Source: Diphasiastrum complanatum (Eukaryota; Streptophyta; Lycopodiopsida; Lycopodiales; Lycopodiaceae). Taken from it: a DNA stretch of 64,000 nt. The stretch lies in NCBI GenBank assembly GCA_029204225.1, contig CM055095.1:42866223-42930222 (forward strand), read 5' to 3'. The position numbers and the translations under genes are program-made. Each line of letters begins with the position of its first letter. The first letter of the stretch is position 1. Of this stretch, positions 1 to 10,751 are shown one piece after another. The notes beneath the pieces were generated by a model that saw nothing but the letters and a program-made list of their open reading frames with translations, searched no databases and had not been told where the DNA came from.

Positions 1-577
1 AGCAACCCTCCTACTGAATTTTGCGATTCAATTTTTGCTTGCTTTCTGATTGAGCCGACAATTCCCTGTCTCTGAATCCTTTTTACAGTTTTGAGCTATT
101 TCACGAATCTCCATAGAATCGGTTTTGTGCTTCCCAACCAGCAAACCGTCATGAATTCGTAGCTCTCTGTTCCTGTCCGATGATTGTAGCCACCAAGGGC
201 TTTAATACCAAGTTGAGAATATAGCTTAAAACCCGACCGAATCAATCACCACAGCACAACATCAAGTGCAATCAGACAAGACAATAGAATTGCTCTCCCA
301 CAAACTTTATATTCACACTAATAAGCAAGTACAAAGATAAAGTTGCTTAAGAGCACTCAAAGGGCTCGTAAAAGAAAGATAACCCGATAATTCTAGAACT
401 GAGTACACGTGGTACCGTCGAAATTAGAAAGCATTGTCTAAGTCGATCCTTGCTATTTTAACTGCAACACTGTCATTTGCACCAATTATATGTTTCTATA
501 TAGATCCACCCACGTTTTTTATATATATGCATAAGATCCAAGAGGTGATTAATTAAGAGATTATTCCAATAGGGTAA
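1..577. other. Unassigned left flank
   Basis: I see no coding region, RNA gene or clear repeat here. The TNP2 gene to the right is transcribed towards this stretch, so it may hold the decayed 3' end of that CACTA transposon. No CACTA-type terminus (CACTACAAGAAA-like) is visible, so the left end of the element is probably outside the window or eroded. Confidence 0.4.
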
Positions 578-2180
578 TCATTGGAATATTGACAATCTGT
601 TCATGCTTGGAGTTGACTTATCCCAAGAATCATTCACATCATGTTGTTTGATCCACTCATTGTACCAATCTTTTACACTCATTCGGATGGGTGCGGGTGT
701 GATTAGAGGGCCATCTTTCGGTCTTCCCCAAGCTCGTTTGTCAGAAAAGGATGATCGATTGGTAGGTATTTTCGAAGATTTTCGCACAACTTTCCTCAAC
801 AGATTTGTACTATGACAACTTTCCAAATTTGGCCCACATATGTAGCATCTTTTATATCCAGATGTTGTAAAACCTGCATTTATGATTGCATTAGAAAGTC
901 GAATATATTTAAGAGATGTAATATATCACGAGAACAAATGATTATTATTAACAATCCAAACGAAGATTAATCATACCTGAGCATTCACTCAAACTAGGAT
1001 AATCATGCATTGTCCACATTAGAAATTTCTTTCTTGCAAAGGCCTTGAGATGTCATACGCATTGACAGCATTCCAAAGCTTGGACAATTCTTCAATCAAT
1101 GGTTCGAGGTAAACATCCATGTTCTTAACCTTGTATTTTCCTGGAACCAATAGAGCCAGAAACAATTGTCCCATCTTTATACTTAGCCATGGAGGAATAT
1201 TATAATTAACAAGAACAACTAGGACCATGTTGAGGCTTGAACACCGAAAGGATTAATGCCATCCATTGCTAAACCAAATCGTAAATGATGAGGTTCATTT
1301 TTGAACTCAGAGCATTGCTCATCAATATGTTTCCATGCAGGTGAGTCACTTGGTACCTGCATAACATCATCCGTAGATCGATTCTTAGCATGCCAATCTA
1401 CTAGTTGTGCCAAAGACCTACATCAAAACAAACGATGTAGACATGGAATGACAGGAAAATGACGTGGAACACTCGATCCTTGAACGTCTGTTCTATATCG
1501 TGATGTGCCACATGTTGGACATTGATCATTCTTTGAATGCACACCCCTAAATAAAATGTGGTCATTTGGACATGAATCTTTTCGTAATCCATTCCAATCT
1601 TGCTCAACATGTTTTGAGCTTCTTTTCACGTTCTTGGCATCACATTGGCTTTTGGAAGTATTTTTTGTAATAAACTGCAAAATAATATTGTGTTTGTAAA
1701 AATGAATGTATAACCCTAAATTCTAACAAACAGTAATGCATTTATAGTTTATACATACCTGAACAATGACGTAACACTGTTAGAACTCCATTTGTACGTA
1801 ACTTGTAAATTTAGAAAGAAAAGTATTGTTGCTAGTCGAGAAAAAGATGCTCCTAGATACAAGGGAGTGTCAGCTTCTTTGCATAGTAATATCTTGTTTT
1901 TATCATCATGCAACTCTTCACTTTCATCCATGTTCTCTCCACCCATTGAGTGTGCGCGTTCATTGTTGGTTGTAAAATATGATTCAAACAAGTCATGCAT
2001 TGCTTCATCGTGTAGTACCTCAGTATCATTATCTTCAGCTGCAACGTCTCCCTTATCAGATGTTTGCAGCAACCCACTAGTGCCTTCTTCTATTTGTTTC
2101 ATTCTTTGTTCCCTCATTTGTATGAAAACTTTTCTTCGCTTGGAATTTAATATGGACGGATCAAGACCATGTAATGGCAT
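578..2180 (-). pseudogene. TNP2-type CACTA transposase, broken, multi-exon
   Basis: Read from 2180 down. The first block (2180-1749) ends in a TNP2-like stretch, EADTPLYLGASFSRLATIL. After an apparent intron at 1748-1681, a block at 1680-1423 holds the TNP2 zinc motif region (CPND, CPTCGTSRYR) and VPRHFPVIPCLHRLF. The 1413-1219 block has SDSPAWKHID and LRFGLAMDGINPFG, among the most conserved TNP2 sequences. The next block, 1228-1019, has YNIPPWL and DVYLEPLIEEL. It continues through MWTMHDYPSL to a donor near 980. A last exon (about 880-578) has TSGYKRCYICG. TNP2 cuts and pastes CACTA elements in the nucleus. Frames shift at least twice (near 1610 and 1230) and in-frame stops occur, so no active protein is expected. 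Confidence 0.8.
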
Positions 2181-2925
2181 TCGATGCTGTGTCTAAACAA
2201 ATCGATAGAGAATGTGTCATTTAAACAAGTCAATGGTTACCTAGATATCCTAATATTTAAAATATATAATAAATGCAGCAAGTGTGTTAGCTTTTAAAGC
2301 AAACCTCAATCTCTTCTGGATTTGATGTTTGACCATCCGCTCTACTTCCATATTTCCACAAGTGATCATTGACAGTGCATCTTTGAGGATAAAGTCATTT
2401 ATAATTCTGTTTTGGATTGGTCATGACATTGTAGATATGAATATTGTTGTTGCTTGGTGGTAGGGAAAAATTTTAATTCCATAGTGTGCATGCTTGATGC
2501 AAGAAATGATTGTCGTACAGGAGTAGATTAACAACAAAGATTTCTTTTGCGAATAGCTAGTTGTCTTGAGGAATTTGGTCAAGTGGTGATGGTGGTGTGA
2601 TTGATTGTTGATAGTATGCTTTGGACAATTTATGACATATTTGCAAAGGAGAATGTAATTGCTTCTTATTTCATGGAGAGAATGTTGTTAGTGGAAGTTA
2701 TTCAAGACCATTACATTATTCAAGTTTTTTGTCCCATTGTTTCAAGCTTGGAGTGTTTGGAAGTTTTAAGTTAGTCCTTATATTGTTGGGTTCACAATCT
2801 TTTCATGATGTGAATTTGTCAATTTTCAGATCTTCGACTAAATAATCATTGTCCAACATATGATAGAATTCATTTCATGATTTATTTGTCTGTTCAGCAT
2901 CTATAGGTAGTTTTTGTAGACAACC
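2181..2925. other. Divergent intergenic region of the CACTA element
   Basis: About 745 bases lie between the oppositely oriented CACTA genes. I see no supported ORF, so it may be their shared promoter region. It is AT-rich and no specific promoter motif can be defended. Confidence 0.35.
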
Positions 2926-3990
2926 ATGAGTCGACGTGGAAGTGGAAGTGGCGGTAGCAGCGGACGATGTCGATCCAGGTCTCTATATGAAGATTACTCC
3001 GCTAGATTGATTGGTACCATGTCACCCGAACAAAGGGTGGCTATTAGGCAAATGCTTTTAATACAAAAAGGCACCACAGAAGGCCCTTCATCTCCACCCG
3101 CTGCCACAGATGAATCATCCTCCAACCCTCACTACAATTTAACTGTCGGTGGGGATGTAGTGAGGGATGAGAAAGGGACCACTTTTATTAATAAGTTGCA
3201 TTTGTTATGTTCTCATTATTTTGGAACAAGACTTTTTAAAAAATGGTGTGATCAACCTTGAGAATCAAAATTCAGAATTATGTAGGAGTTGCGGGAAGAA
3301 TTCTCGCAAGAAAATGAGTTCAATCTTGAAGCCATATCAAAAGATACGAGAAAATGGATTCGACACAAGAGGAATGTCGTGTGGGAAATACTTTGGGCAG
3401 GCAAGTCAAAAGCTACTTGGTTTTCCAAGCTAGATTGGAAGGCCTACAAGAATGAGGCCAAAGATCCAAAAAAATATCGCTTGTAGAAGGTGACTATGAT
3501 GAGTAGGATTACCCTTGGCAAGGGGAATCCTAAGTTAGGATCTAGTGGAAAGGTGGGCCTACAGGCCCAGATGATATGTAATTCATTTATATTCTACAAT
3601 GAATTCTTTACTGTCATTGCATATGAATTAATTCGTGGTAAAAATTATAACTTGTCATTCATTTTTGTTGTTTTTTTACAACATCACAACTTTGGACGCT
3701 ATCCATCGAAGGCTGAGTGTGAAATTGCATTTTGCGATTCATACGTTGGTTTGGTGGCAGAGCTAGCTCGTCAGGGCATCCACCCCATAGTGAGTTATAT
3801 TCATCATTGTGTTCATCAAATTTATTTATATGCATATATCATCAGTAGATTGATCTTTGGTCGAAAACTTACCATTGTCATATTTGTTGTTTGTGTTTAT
3901 GCAGGCACATGCAGCGCCAGCTCCAGATGCAGAGCATGTCGCATCTACGGATCAAGGTGATGACAACACTAGTGCCTTTGCCAAGGAGTA
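2926..3990 (+). pseudogene. Second CACTA ORF (TNPA-like or unknown), broken
   Basis: The start ATG at 2926 opens a Ser/Gly/Arg-rich N-terminus (MSRRGSGSGGSSGR) of about 85 sensible residues. Apparent continuations follow at about 3284-3486 (EFSQENEFNLEAI, KWIRHKRNVVWEILW, then FSKLDWKAYKNEAKDPKKYR) and 3688-3790 (HNFGRYPSKAECEIAFCDSY, ELARQGIHPI). The last piece begins near 3905 after TTTATGCAG, an intron acceptor. Plant CACTA elements usually carry such a second, fast-evolving protein beside TNP2 that binds the subterminal repeats. Assignment rests on position between TNP2 and the right terminus, not on a recognised domain. Stops at 3259 and 3484 and frame changes suggest decay or undetected introns. 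Confidence 0.45.
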
Positions 3991-4639
3991 TTAGTGTATA
4001 ATATAGTGTAGTTTTATTTTTTTGTTTTCGGATATGTATATCATCGTGATGTATTGTACATGAGATGGAAAGTCTCACAACATTATGATGTAATATAACG
4101 TTCGAATTTTGAGATAACGTTCAAATTTCAATGATTTTGATTTGTCAATATTGAATGGATTGTAATTTCCATACGTTAGTTATGAAGTTGTGAATTGTTA
4201 TTCACTTAGTTACTTAGCAAGTGAAGTTGTGAATGAACCCTAAAATGCAAAAAAAGTATCAAACTTGTTTATAGAAAACGTTTCAAGGTTGTTATACTTT
4301 TTAAAACTTCATTCGTTAATGAATTTATCATTCATAGTATGCATAACACTTAATGTAATTAATGACAAGTTAGATCTTTAACCCTAAACCGCATTACATT
4401 ATGAACACCTATCACATGCATCCTTGGAAAAAATGGGAGAGAGAGAGATAAAAAAGAAGGATCATTTATGCTAGATGAAAGAAACATGACTCATGATCAC
4501 TAACCTCATTTTAAAACACCAATTGTATCACAGAATTGATAATTTAACTCAATGCAGCATCTCGCCAGCTCCGATCCTATTCACAAAAAAACACGTGCAT
4601 AAACTATGTGCAAAAAACAATAGATTTTTTTTTAATGCT
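3991..4639. other. AT-rich 3' flank inside the CACTA element
   Basis: No coding region is supported. The stretch is AT-rich, with short near-repeats such as ATAACGTTC(G/A)AATTT at about 4097-4130. It probably holds the 3' untranslated region of the plus-strand gene. Confidence 0.35.
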
Positions 4640-5214
4640 TTCTGGAATGTCGGATTCCGACATCCATTTCAACCCTAAAATGGATGTCGGGACAAATGTT
4701 GGACATTTTTGACAGCTTTGAAAATGTCCTTTGTGCATCGGAAATTCACAGAGGATATCGGAATCTGTCATTTGTAAAATGTGTTGGATTCCAACAACAA
4801 ACTTTTGCCCTAAAATTATGGAAATTTTTGACGGATTTAGAAATGTTCTTTGTCTGTCAAAAATTTGTAGAGATATTAGAATCTGACACTAGGAATATCT
4901 ATCAGTTTTCGACATCGACGTGGACTGTCATTTTCCATGTTGCGTCCCCAAACAACTGCCGCATGGCGACAGTTGTTTGTCGGTCTCTAACATCTATGAA
5001 TGTGATGGATTCCGACATCGAATTTGAATTACACTTCGACGGTCATCCGGTAGCCAGAAATGAAGATCTGTTGGACTTCGACGTGTCAAATTCCGACAGA
5101 TCTGTTGCGATAGATTTTTCGACATGGCTTGCGACAAATCCTTTGACATCTCGAAATTTGGCAAAAACAAATTTCACGATTTTATGTTGGAAACCACTGC
5201 TTTTTCTTGTTGTG
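4640..5214 (+). repeat. CACTA subterminal repeats and right terminal inverted repeat
   Basis: Short motifs such as TTCCGACAT, GATGTCGG, TTGTCGG and GACGGTCATCC recur in both orientations over about 550 bases, the pattern of transposase-binding subterminal repeats in CACTA elements. The zone ends at 5201-5214 with TTTTTCTTGTTGTG, one mismatch from the expected TTTTTCTTGTAGTG. An apparent 181-residue ORF here (4684-5229) is a by-product of the repeats and carries no known domain. Confidence 0.65.
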
Positions 5215-6035
5215 CATCTTAGGCTATAGCGGCTACTTCATCTCTATCAACATCATGAGTAGTTGTCTGCTCACTTCTAGAAGGACATCAGAGTAGGTGG
5301 ATAGCAAGACAATCAATAGGCTAACCACATGCACACCTAGCGAGACCCCAGGTGGAATGATGAGGTAACCTCAAGCGAAGATGAAGACCATTGGTGAAGA
5401 TGTCTAAGACAACCAAAATTATGAAATAATAGGACAACTTGACAACCAACCCCCTGTACCTAGAACCGCACAAGAAATAAACCAGGCTTGATGCAGCGTT
5501 GAAGATTCTAAAAAGGGTGAGTTTCTGCACGAGCTATTGAGTCTCCTACAAGTGATCTGAGCTAAAAGTGAGAAGTTGCTCAAAATAAAGAAGACATGCT
5601 CTAGCAGAGAGGGGGAGAAGCTCCCACGCAGTGATGAGAAGGTGCTAAAAAGATAGAGAGATGCAATCTACCAAAAGAGGGCAATGGTTATAAAGGAACT
5701 GAGAAGATAAAGCATGGGCGACTCCCAAGAAAAGTTGAAAATAATGAAGAAACCATCGATATAAGACCCACTCCTCTACAAGAAATGGGTAGTAGAGTTT
5801 GATTATGAGCTAAAATGGACTCCACACCATCTAGAGAACCAGGGCCCAAAAGGTGGCAAAAAACATCCATAATAGAGCTATGAAAGAAAAAATTAAGTCA
5901 CAAAAAGTTTTGAGTAGGGGGGAAAGTCTGCAGCATGCAAGAAGGATGCTAGATGAAACAAGACATCAATAAACCATTCAGAACCTGAGTGTTGCCCAAC
6001 TGAGGAAGCAAATATGAATGAACAACATCCTCCTG
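5215..6035. other. Unassigned
   Basis: Right flank of the CACTA element. I see purine-rich plus-strand sequence with no supported gene, and no match to other parts of the window except at its right edge. Confidence 0.3.
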
Positions 6036-6190
6036 GAGAGCCAAACAAAGAAAAGTAGAGTTGGAAAAAGCAGAATCAAAAGAAACACCCAAAATGTGAA
6101 TGGCGATTCAAAGGAGGAACAAAGTCAGGGGGAAGACCTATTAGAGACCACATTGAACACTTCCACAATTTAATAGACAAACCAATGATT
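6036..6190 (+). repeat. Direct repeat shared with about 43538-43725
   Basis: The stretch from GAGAGCCAAACAAAGAAAAG through ATCTTATCAGATGTTT recurs almost unchanged near 43538-43725. The second copy has a small extra segment (about 20 bases after GATTCAAAGGAG). Both copies sit beside Copia gag/RT debris, so they probably belong to the same retroelement family. Confidence 0.7.
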
Positions 6191-6195
6191 CCATC

Positions 6196-6640
6196 TTATC
6201 AGATGTTTAGTATAAACATGTTCGATAGTGACAACATGGTGACTCATCTACACAAGCTCAAAGGAATCAAAAAATAGTTGTAGGCTGAAGGTGCATCTGC
6301 TGAAAAGTATCAATTTCTATACACCATACTAACCAGCATCTCCAAGAGTTATGATCCATTAGTGATGTCAGTAGAAAGCATGGAGGAAATTCATACCTTC
6401 ATTTTGTCGTGAGAAGCTACTCCAAGTGGAGATCACAAGAAAGATGGAAACACCCCATAATGAAGTAGTCTTGTTTAGTAGGTTCAATATCTTGAAGCTC
6501 TAGGTGGGCAATATAGAATAGTCATCACATGAATACTTTTCAAGTGAATGTATGAAGAAGAAACCTTGGAAATAAGGTGAAAAAAAGACCTCAAGTGCTA
6601 TTCTTGTGATTACGTACATACATATGGAAATATATCTTCA
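6196..6640 (+). pseudogene. Ty1/copia gag remnant with zinc-knuckle-like motif
   Basis: The plus strand reads MFDSDNMVTHLHKLKGIKK, then SAEKYQFLYTILTSISKSYD, the shape of the UBN2/Copia gag domain. Near 6590 it gives KCYSCDYVHTYGN, a partial CX2C zinc knuckle. Gag packages element RNA. Stops (6275, 6410 and others) break the frame. Related minus-strand pieces lie at 20872-21165 and 42521-43075. Confidence 0.6.
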
Positions 6641-6785
6641 AGAAAATAGAATACTTAAAAAATAATGGAAGAAGAGGAGAATGAAATCGGTAGAAGAATT
6701 CAAGAGATGCACAAATGTCTGGTCTAAAGGATAAGCGTAACATGAAGAGCATTCATGATCATGAGAAAGAAAAACATGATCAAGG

Positions 6786-8830
6786 ATGGCCGAATATGCC
6801 ATGAAATCATCAAGCTTGCTTCCCTCTTTCTTCATCCTCAAGCATTGAGCTTTAGTTCTCTCATTAACTCTTTATTATATTTATTATTATCATATATCTC
6901 TTGTGATGGTTGAACGTATGAAAAAATTAAGCAAATATCGACTCAAGGCCGACTTGGAGGCCTACAAAATAGTTTGACAATAAGTCAAAATTGACAACGT
7001 AATCACATGGATCCAGGCAGCAATTATAGATAAATTGATCACCACAAAACTAAGAGAGATTGGCATAAACACTATACGTGCTCATCATACTAAGTCGACA
7101 AGTGTCTATTACAATGTCACACATTCAATGGGTCCAAATATAGCAAATATACAATGACACATGTGCTAAAATAACTTAAGCTTATCCTAACCACGAAAAT
7201 GAGAAGTTAACCAAATTTTTAACTCTAACATCATCCCTTAAAGACTAGCTAACTTTAACTCTGGAGAGTTTTTCCCTAACCTCCTCAAACTTATCTTTAC
7301 ATAAGGGTTTGTTGTGAATATGTGATCTGCTAGATGTTCTTCACACCTACAATGTCAAACATTAATATCTTTACTTAGAAGTCTCTCATAAATGAAGTGA
7401 TAACACACTTCGGTGTGTTTCGTACAACCATGGTAAACATAAATTCTTGTTAGTAGGATTCCAGTTTGACTATCCAAATGATATTTTGTCAAATACACAA
7501 CATGGTTCCAATTGGTGTCTTATCATGTAGGGGATCCACCAATATTTCGAAAATATTTAATTATCCTTTGCTTCCACAAAACATGATGCTTGATTGCTTT
7601 GTATGAATCTAGACATCAATGCATACATTGTTTTAAATGTATCAAGAGCTTTCTTCTCCCTTTTATATCTTCATATACCTTTGTCCTTCTTTGATATAGT
7701 TAAAACTATCTCCATGTCATCTGCAAGCTTCTTGTATCACTTAGGGCCCTTGTGACTAGGAAATATACCTCTAGAAGAGTTTGTATGCGATGGAATATCC
7801 TTTTTGTTTCCTTTTCACAAATCACTACTTTTTTTTATTATAGTAGACCTATATGTTGGTCTTGTCACATTCTACATCCCTTCATAGTGGAGTGGTATCT
7901 TCATTATCAATTCAACTTGACTCGTTAGGATCCTCCATTAAGGGCAATTGACTCACCTTGTTATTCTATGTGGATTGATTTTCACCACTTTCAACATCAT
8001 CATACTCATGCATCTCATGATAAATCATGTCCCGAGCATTATAGTGCACCCTTGCCTTTGTATCATAGCATTTGTATACTTTGACCTTGTCATCACACCT
8101 AAAAATATGCATTTTATTGATTGTGTATCCAATTTATTTCTAATCTGGTCAAATATGTGTATTTATGCCCTACAACCAAACACTCTAATTTTGTATGGTT
8201 TTTATTGGTCCACACGAATATGTAAGCACAAGTTCATAAATTTTCTTTACACATCCTACACCCTTTTTGAACTTCTCTTGACGTTTTTTGCCATAGATTC
8301 AAAATTTAAGTAGCCTATTCATCAATGCCCCATATGATTTTATAGCATCAAAGACCATGTCAACCTACATTGCCCAACTACAAATGCATAAAAACTATAA
8401 ACTTCATAGCTTGTTTCTTAAAATCCATCAAAAACAACCCTAAATTGATGATCCATGTCCTTAACAAGACATTTATCTTTGTGAAATTACACCTTCATGG
8501 TTTGATTTGTAATCACACAAAGTGACAGTAATTTTTCCTTTAAGCCTGATACATAATTTGCATTGTCAATATGGCTTATTTTGCCAATAAATAACTGGAC
8601 TAATACTATACCTATTCCACAAATCTAACATTCCCCTACATTAGGTTGTGCAAACTTGTTGCCATTTTCAAGAGGGCTAAATTGGCTAAACCACTATTTA
8701 CTTCTAGTCATATGTCTCATGGCACCCGAATCAATGTACCATCTACAATTATCATTGTTGTATGATATTAGTGTTAATATGAACATGTGTGGTTGATCAT
8801 TGTAGTGGGTATTTTCTCATTAGAGAAAAT
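6786..8830 (-). mobile_element. Copia retroelement fragment, copy A, internally deleted
   Basis: Read on the minus strand from 8830. Near 8740 is WYIDSGAMRHMT, the Copia protease-region signature. At about 8190-8050 comes RVFGC, NKLDTQSIKCIFLG, the end of the integrase domain. At about 7750 comes KGPK followed by YKKLADDMEIV, the start of the reverse transcriptase. The RT core is missing and the sequence resumes in RNase H (MYALMSRFIQSNQ, TEVCYHFIYERLLS, EEHLADHIFT) at about 7620-7290, followed by a polypurine stretch and an LTR-like start. Frames are broken throughout. A direct copy is at 55560-57565 and an inverted partial copy at 30840-32165. Confidence 0.75.
6850..7230 (-). repeat. Probable 3' LTR of Copia copy A
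   Basis: On the minus strand, TGTTAGAGTTAAAA (from 7230) follows a purine-rich tract, AAGGGATGA. That matches the usual polypurine tract plus TG start of a Copia 3' LTR. The same junction occurs in copy C near 55994. The outer LTR end is uncertain because both copies continue in step to their outer breakpoints. Confidence 0.5.
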
Positions 8831-9234
8831 ATGGGCCCAAAGAGGGCCCTATTAGAAAATGTCACGTAGGAGAGAGAAAAGATACCAATAAAGTGATTAA
8901 AATATCATTTTCTAACTTCTTTATGCATCTGCCCACACTATTTTCCATGTAGATGAATGCTCCTTATTTTAGTCACATCAAACTTCACTGGTGCTTAACC
9001 ACAATTAAAGTATAATCTTGATAATGCTGAAATATTCCCTCCCAATAGTTGGGAACACTCAAAAATTTGAATTAGGAGTGACATTTTAGAAACATAGCCT
9101 ACGCCATCTCTATCTCCAGGGTAGCGCCATCTCTATCTCCAAGGTCAAACAAGTGTTTAGCGCCATCTCCAGCTTTGTTATTGTCATTGTTTTGTTTGTT
9201 ACTATACTATTGTACTGATGACAAAGCTTTATCA
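8831..9234. other. Sequence between Copia fragment and transposase copy A
   Basis: This stretch is shared, inverted, with about 30540-30840, and absent from copy C at 55.6-59.2 kb, where other sequence replaces it. Near 9100-9170 the phrase GCCATCTCTATCTCCA is repeated in short tandem. No gene is seen apart from a possible upstream transposase exon. Confidence 0.4.
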
Positions 9235-10750
9235 TCTTCATGTGGAGCTGTCACCAGAATATGCTCCGCTCAGGACAATAAATTCAAAGCAACCCAAATT
9301 GTCAACTTCTGATATGATCCGATACAGGGAGGAAAAGTTAAAGCATGTAGATTTATGGTCATAAAAAACATTGTATCCTATTGAACCATATCACTCATTG
9401 CTACATCCGGATTTTCACTCGGTGTGTTAATTAATAATCTATATTATGGATTTCATTTGGGAAATCTTCTCTATGCTGATATTATGCGGCTAAATCATGT
9501 TTTCGTTTTATGTTATAGGTGATGAAAGAAGACCATGACATTCTCTCATGGATATTTAATAGAACGTCATATCCTGCAACCATAAAAAATCACATGGAGT
9601 GAGTTCCACTCAATATTCCTAGAATTGGCACTTTCAAGATATAATGGCATTTAGCAGGAGATCTAAAGACATTAGAATGTATGTTCAATGTATCCCATGG
9701 TGCTAACGCTAAACACCCTTGTTTGTATTGCATGAAGACAACAAAAGACACGACAAGGAGTGTAGAAATATCAAGAGATCGAGAAGATCCTAATTGGAAA
9801 CCCGTACTACCGATTCCTCTTCAAATATTCGTATTTGTACATTGCATGCAGAGGTGCGTATAATAGAAAAAATAATATATCTTCACATCTTGTTTGCATG
9901 GAATTCCGAGCCAAAGGCAGCTGTGAAGGAAGCTATTTCCAGATTAGAGGATATGTTGTCTAAAGTAGGCTTACATAAAGGCCACGTTAAAATAAAAAAA
10001 TACGAAATATTCCATGCAAGTTGAGCATTGGAGGATCCAAAGCTCGTAGATTTTTATCAAATTATTCTGGCAAACAATCTTAGATTCAATACTCAGTTTG
10101 GAAAGAGATAATAGCTGCAACTCAAGATTTCGAAGAAGAAGGTCCTACTCATGTACACAAAGTAAAAGTTTGGAGAAAATTAGACAATATGGTGGAATAC
10201 TTGAGAAAAGATAAATTTTCAAATATTGATGTACATATAATATAGAAAACACCTAGTGAATTTGTGGATGCAGTTTGAAGTGCATGGGGTTTAGATCATA
10301 TAACTCATTATATGGTAAGATTTTGATGCTGCACTAGTGTAGACAAACATGTGCAATTAATTTAGATACTTTTGGTAATAATTTGTATTTTGTTTTTATG
10401 ACATGCAACACATATTACGACATCATTCGACATTCTTTGCAAGAAATTGTGAAAGTCTTAGCATATAGTCATCGCAAGGAGTGAAAAAATCTCATTGGCA
10501 AGCAAGAGCGACATTTCATAAAAGTACAGAACATGGTGGGACTAGCATAAAGAATAGTTATTATTGCAACTTTTCCAATGGTTCCATAGAAGAATCCAAA
10601 TTCGTCATAATACAAAATCGACGGATTATAAAAAAATTCAAAAAGCATGCAAATTTATACAAGCCAATAGGCAATAGACACACAGGGAGATTTTGTATAT
10701 TAAATGAAAATTTTACAAAGTTCGGTTATCCAATATCTACTATGCTTTGA
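9235..10750 (+). pseudogene. Unfamiliar DDE-type transposase-like gene, copy A
   Basis: Exon 1 (to 9421, donor GTGTGT) reads STSDMIRYREEKLKHVDLWS and YPIEPYHSLLHPDFHS. After an intron (9422-9518), exon 2 reads MKEDHDILSWIFNR, then GDLK-type text and the cysteine motif HPCLYCMK near 9716-9735. A frame change near 9810 leads to CTLHAEVRIIEK and LEDMLSKVGLHKGHVK. A further intron separates an exon near 10410-10600 with the KSHWQARATFHKST region. The order (Asp in a GDLK context, CX2C about 20 residues on, a late Glu before KSHWQA) suggests an RNase H-fold DDE enzyme of a kind I know from unannotated animal and fungal transposons, not a standard plant family. Stops at TAG (about 10244) and TGA (about 10277) are shared with copy C but not B. 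Confidence 0.55.
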
Positions 10751-10751
10751 C

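Larger units (their letters stand above)
578..5214. mobile_element. CACTA (En/Spm) DNA transposon, decayed, left end not seen
   Basis: The element is defined by a TNP2-type transposase on the minus strand, a second ORF on the plus strand, a subterminal zone rich in short GTCGG/GACAT repeats, and a terminal motif TTTTTCTTGTTGTG at 5201-5214. That motif is one base off the usual CACTA right end (reverse complement of CACTACAAGAAAAA). The two genes diverge from a shared region at about 2181-2925, whereas many CACTA elements carry both genes in the same direction. Every frame has stops or frameshifts, so the copy is dead. A left terminal repeat and a 3-bp target duplication could not be found. 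Confidence 0.72.

Noticed and set aside
4684-5229. 181-residue ORF at the CACTA right end
   Set aside because: It is composed of subterminal repeat motifs and runs through the terminal repeat, with no domain.
7948-8313. 121-residue plus-strand frame (also at 31699-31352 minus and 56731-57036 plus)
   Set aside because: It is the antisense of the Copia integrase end. The recognisable protein is on the opposite strand, and conservation reflects copy relationship only.
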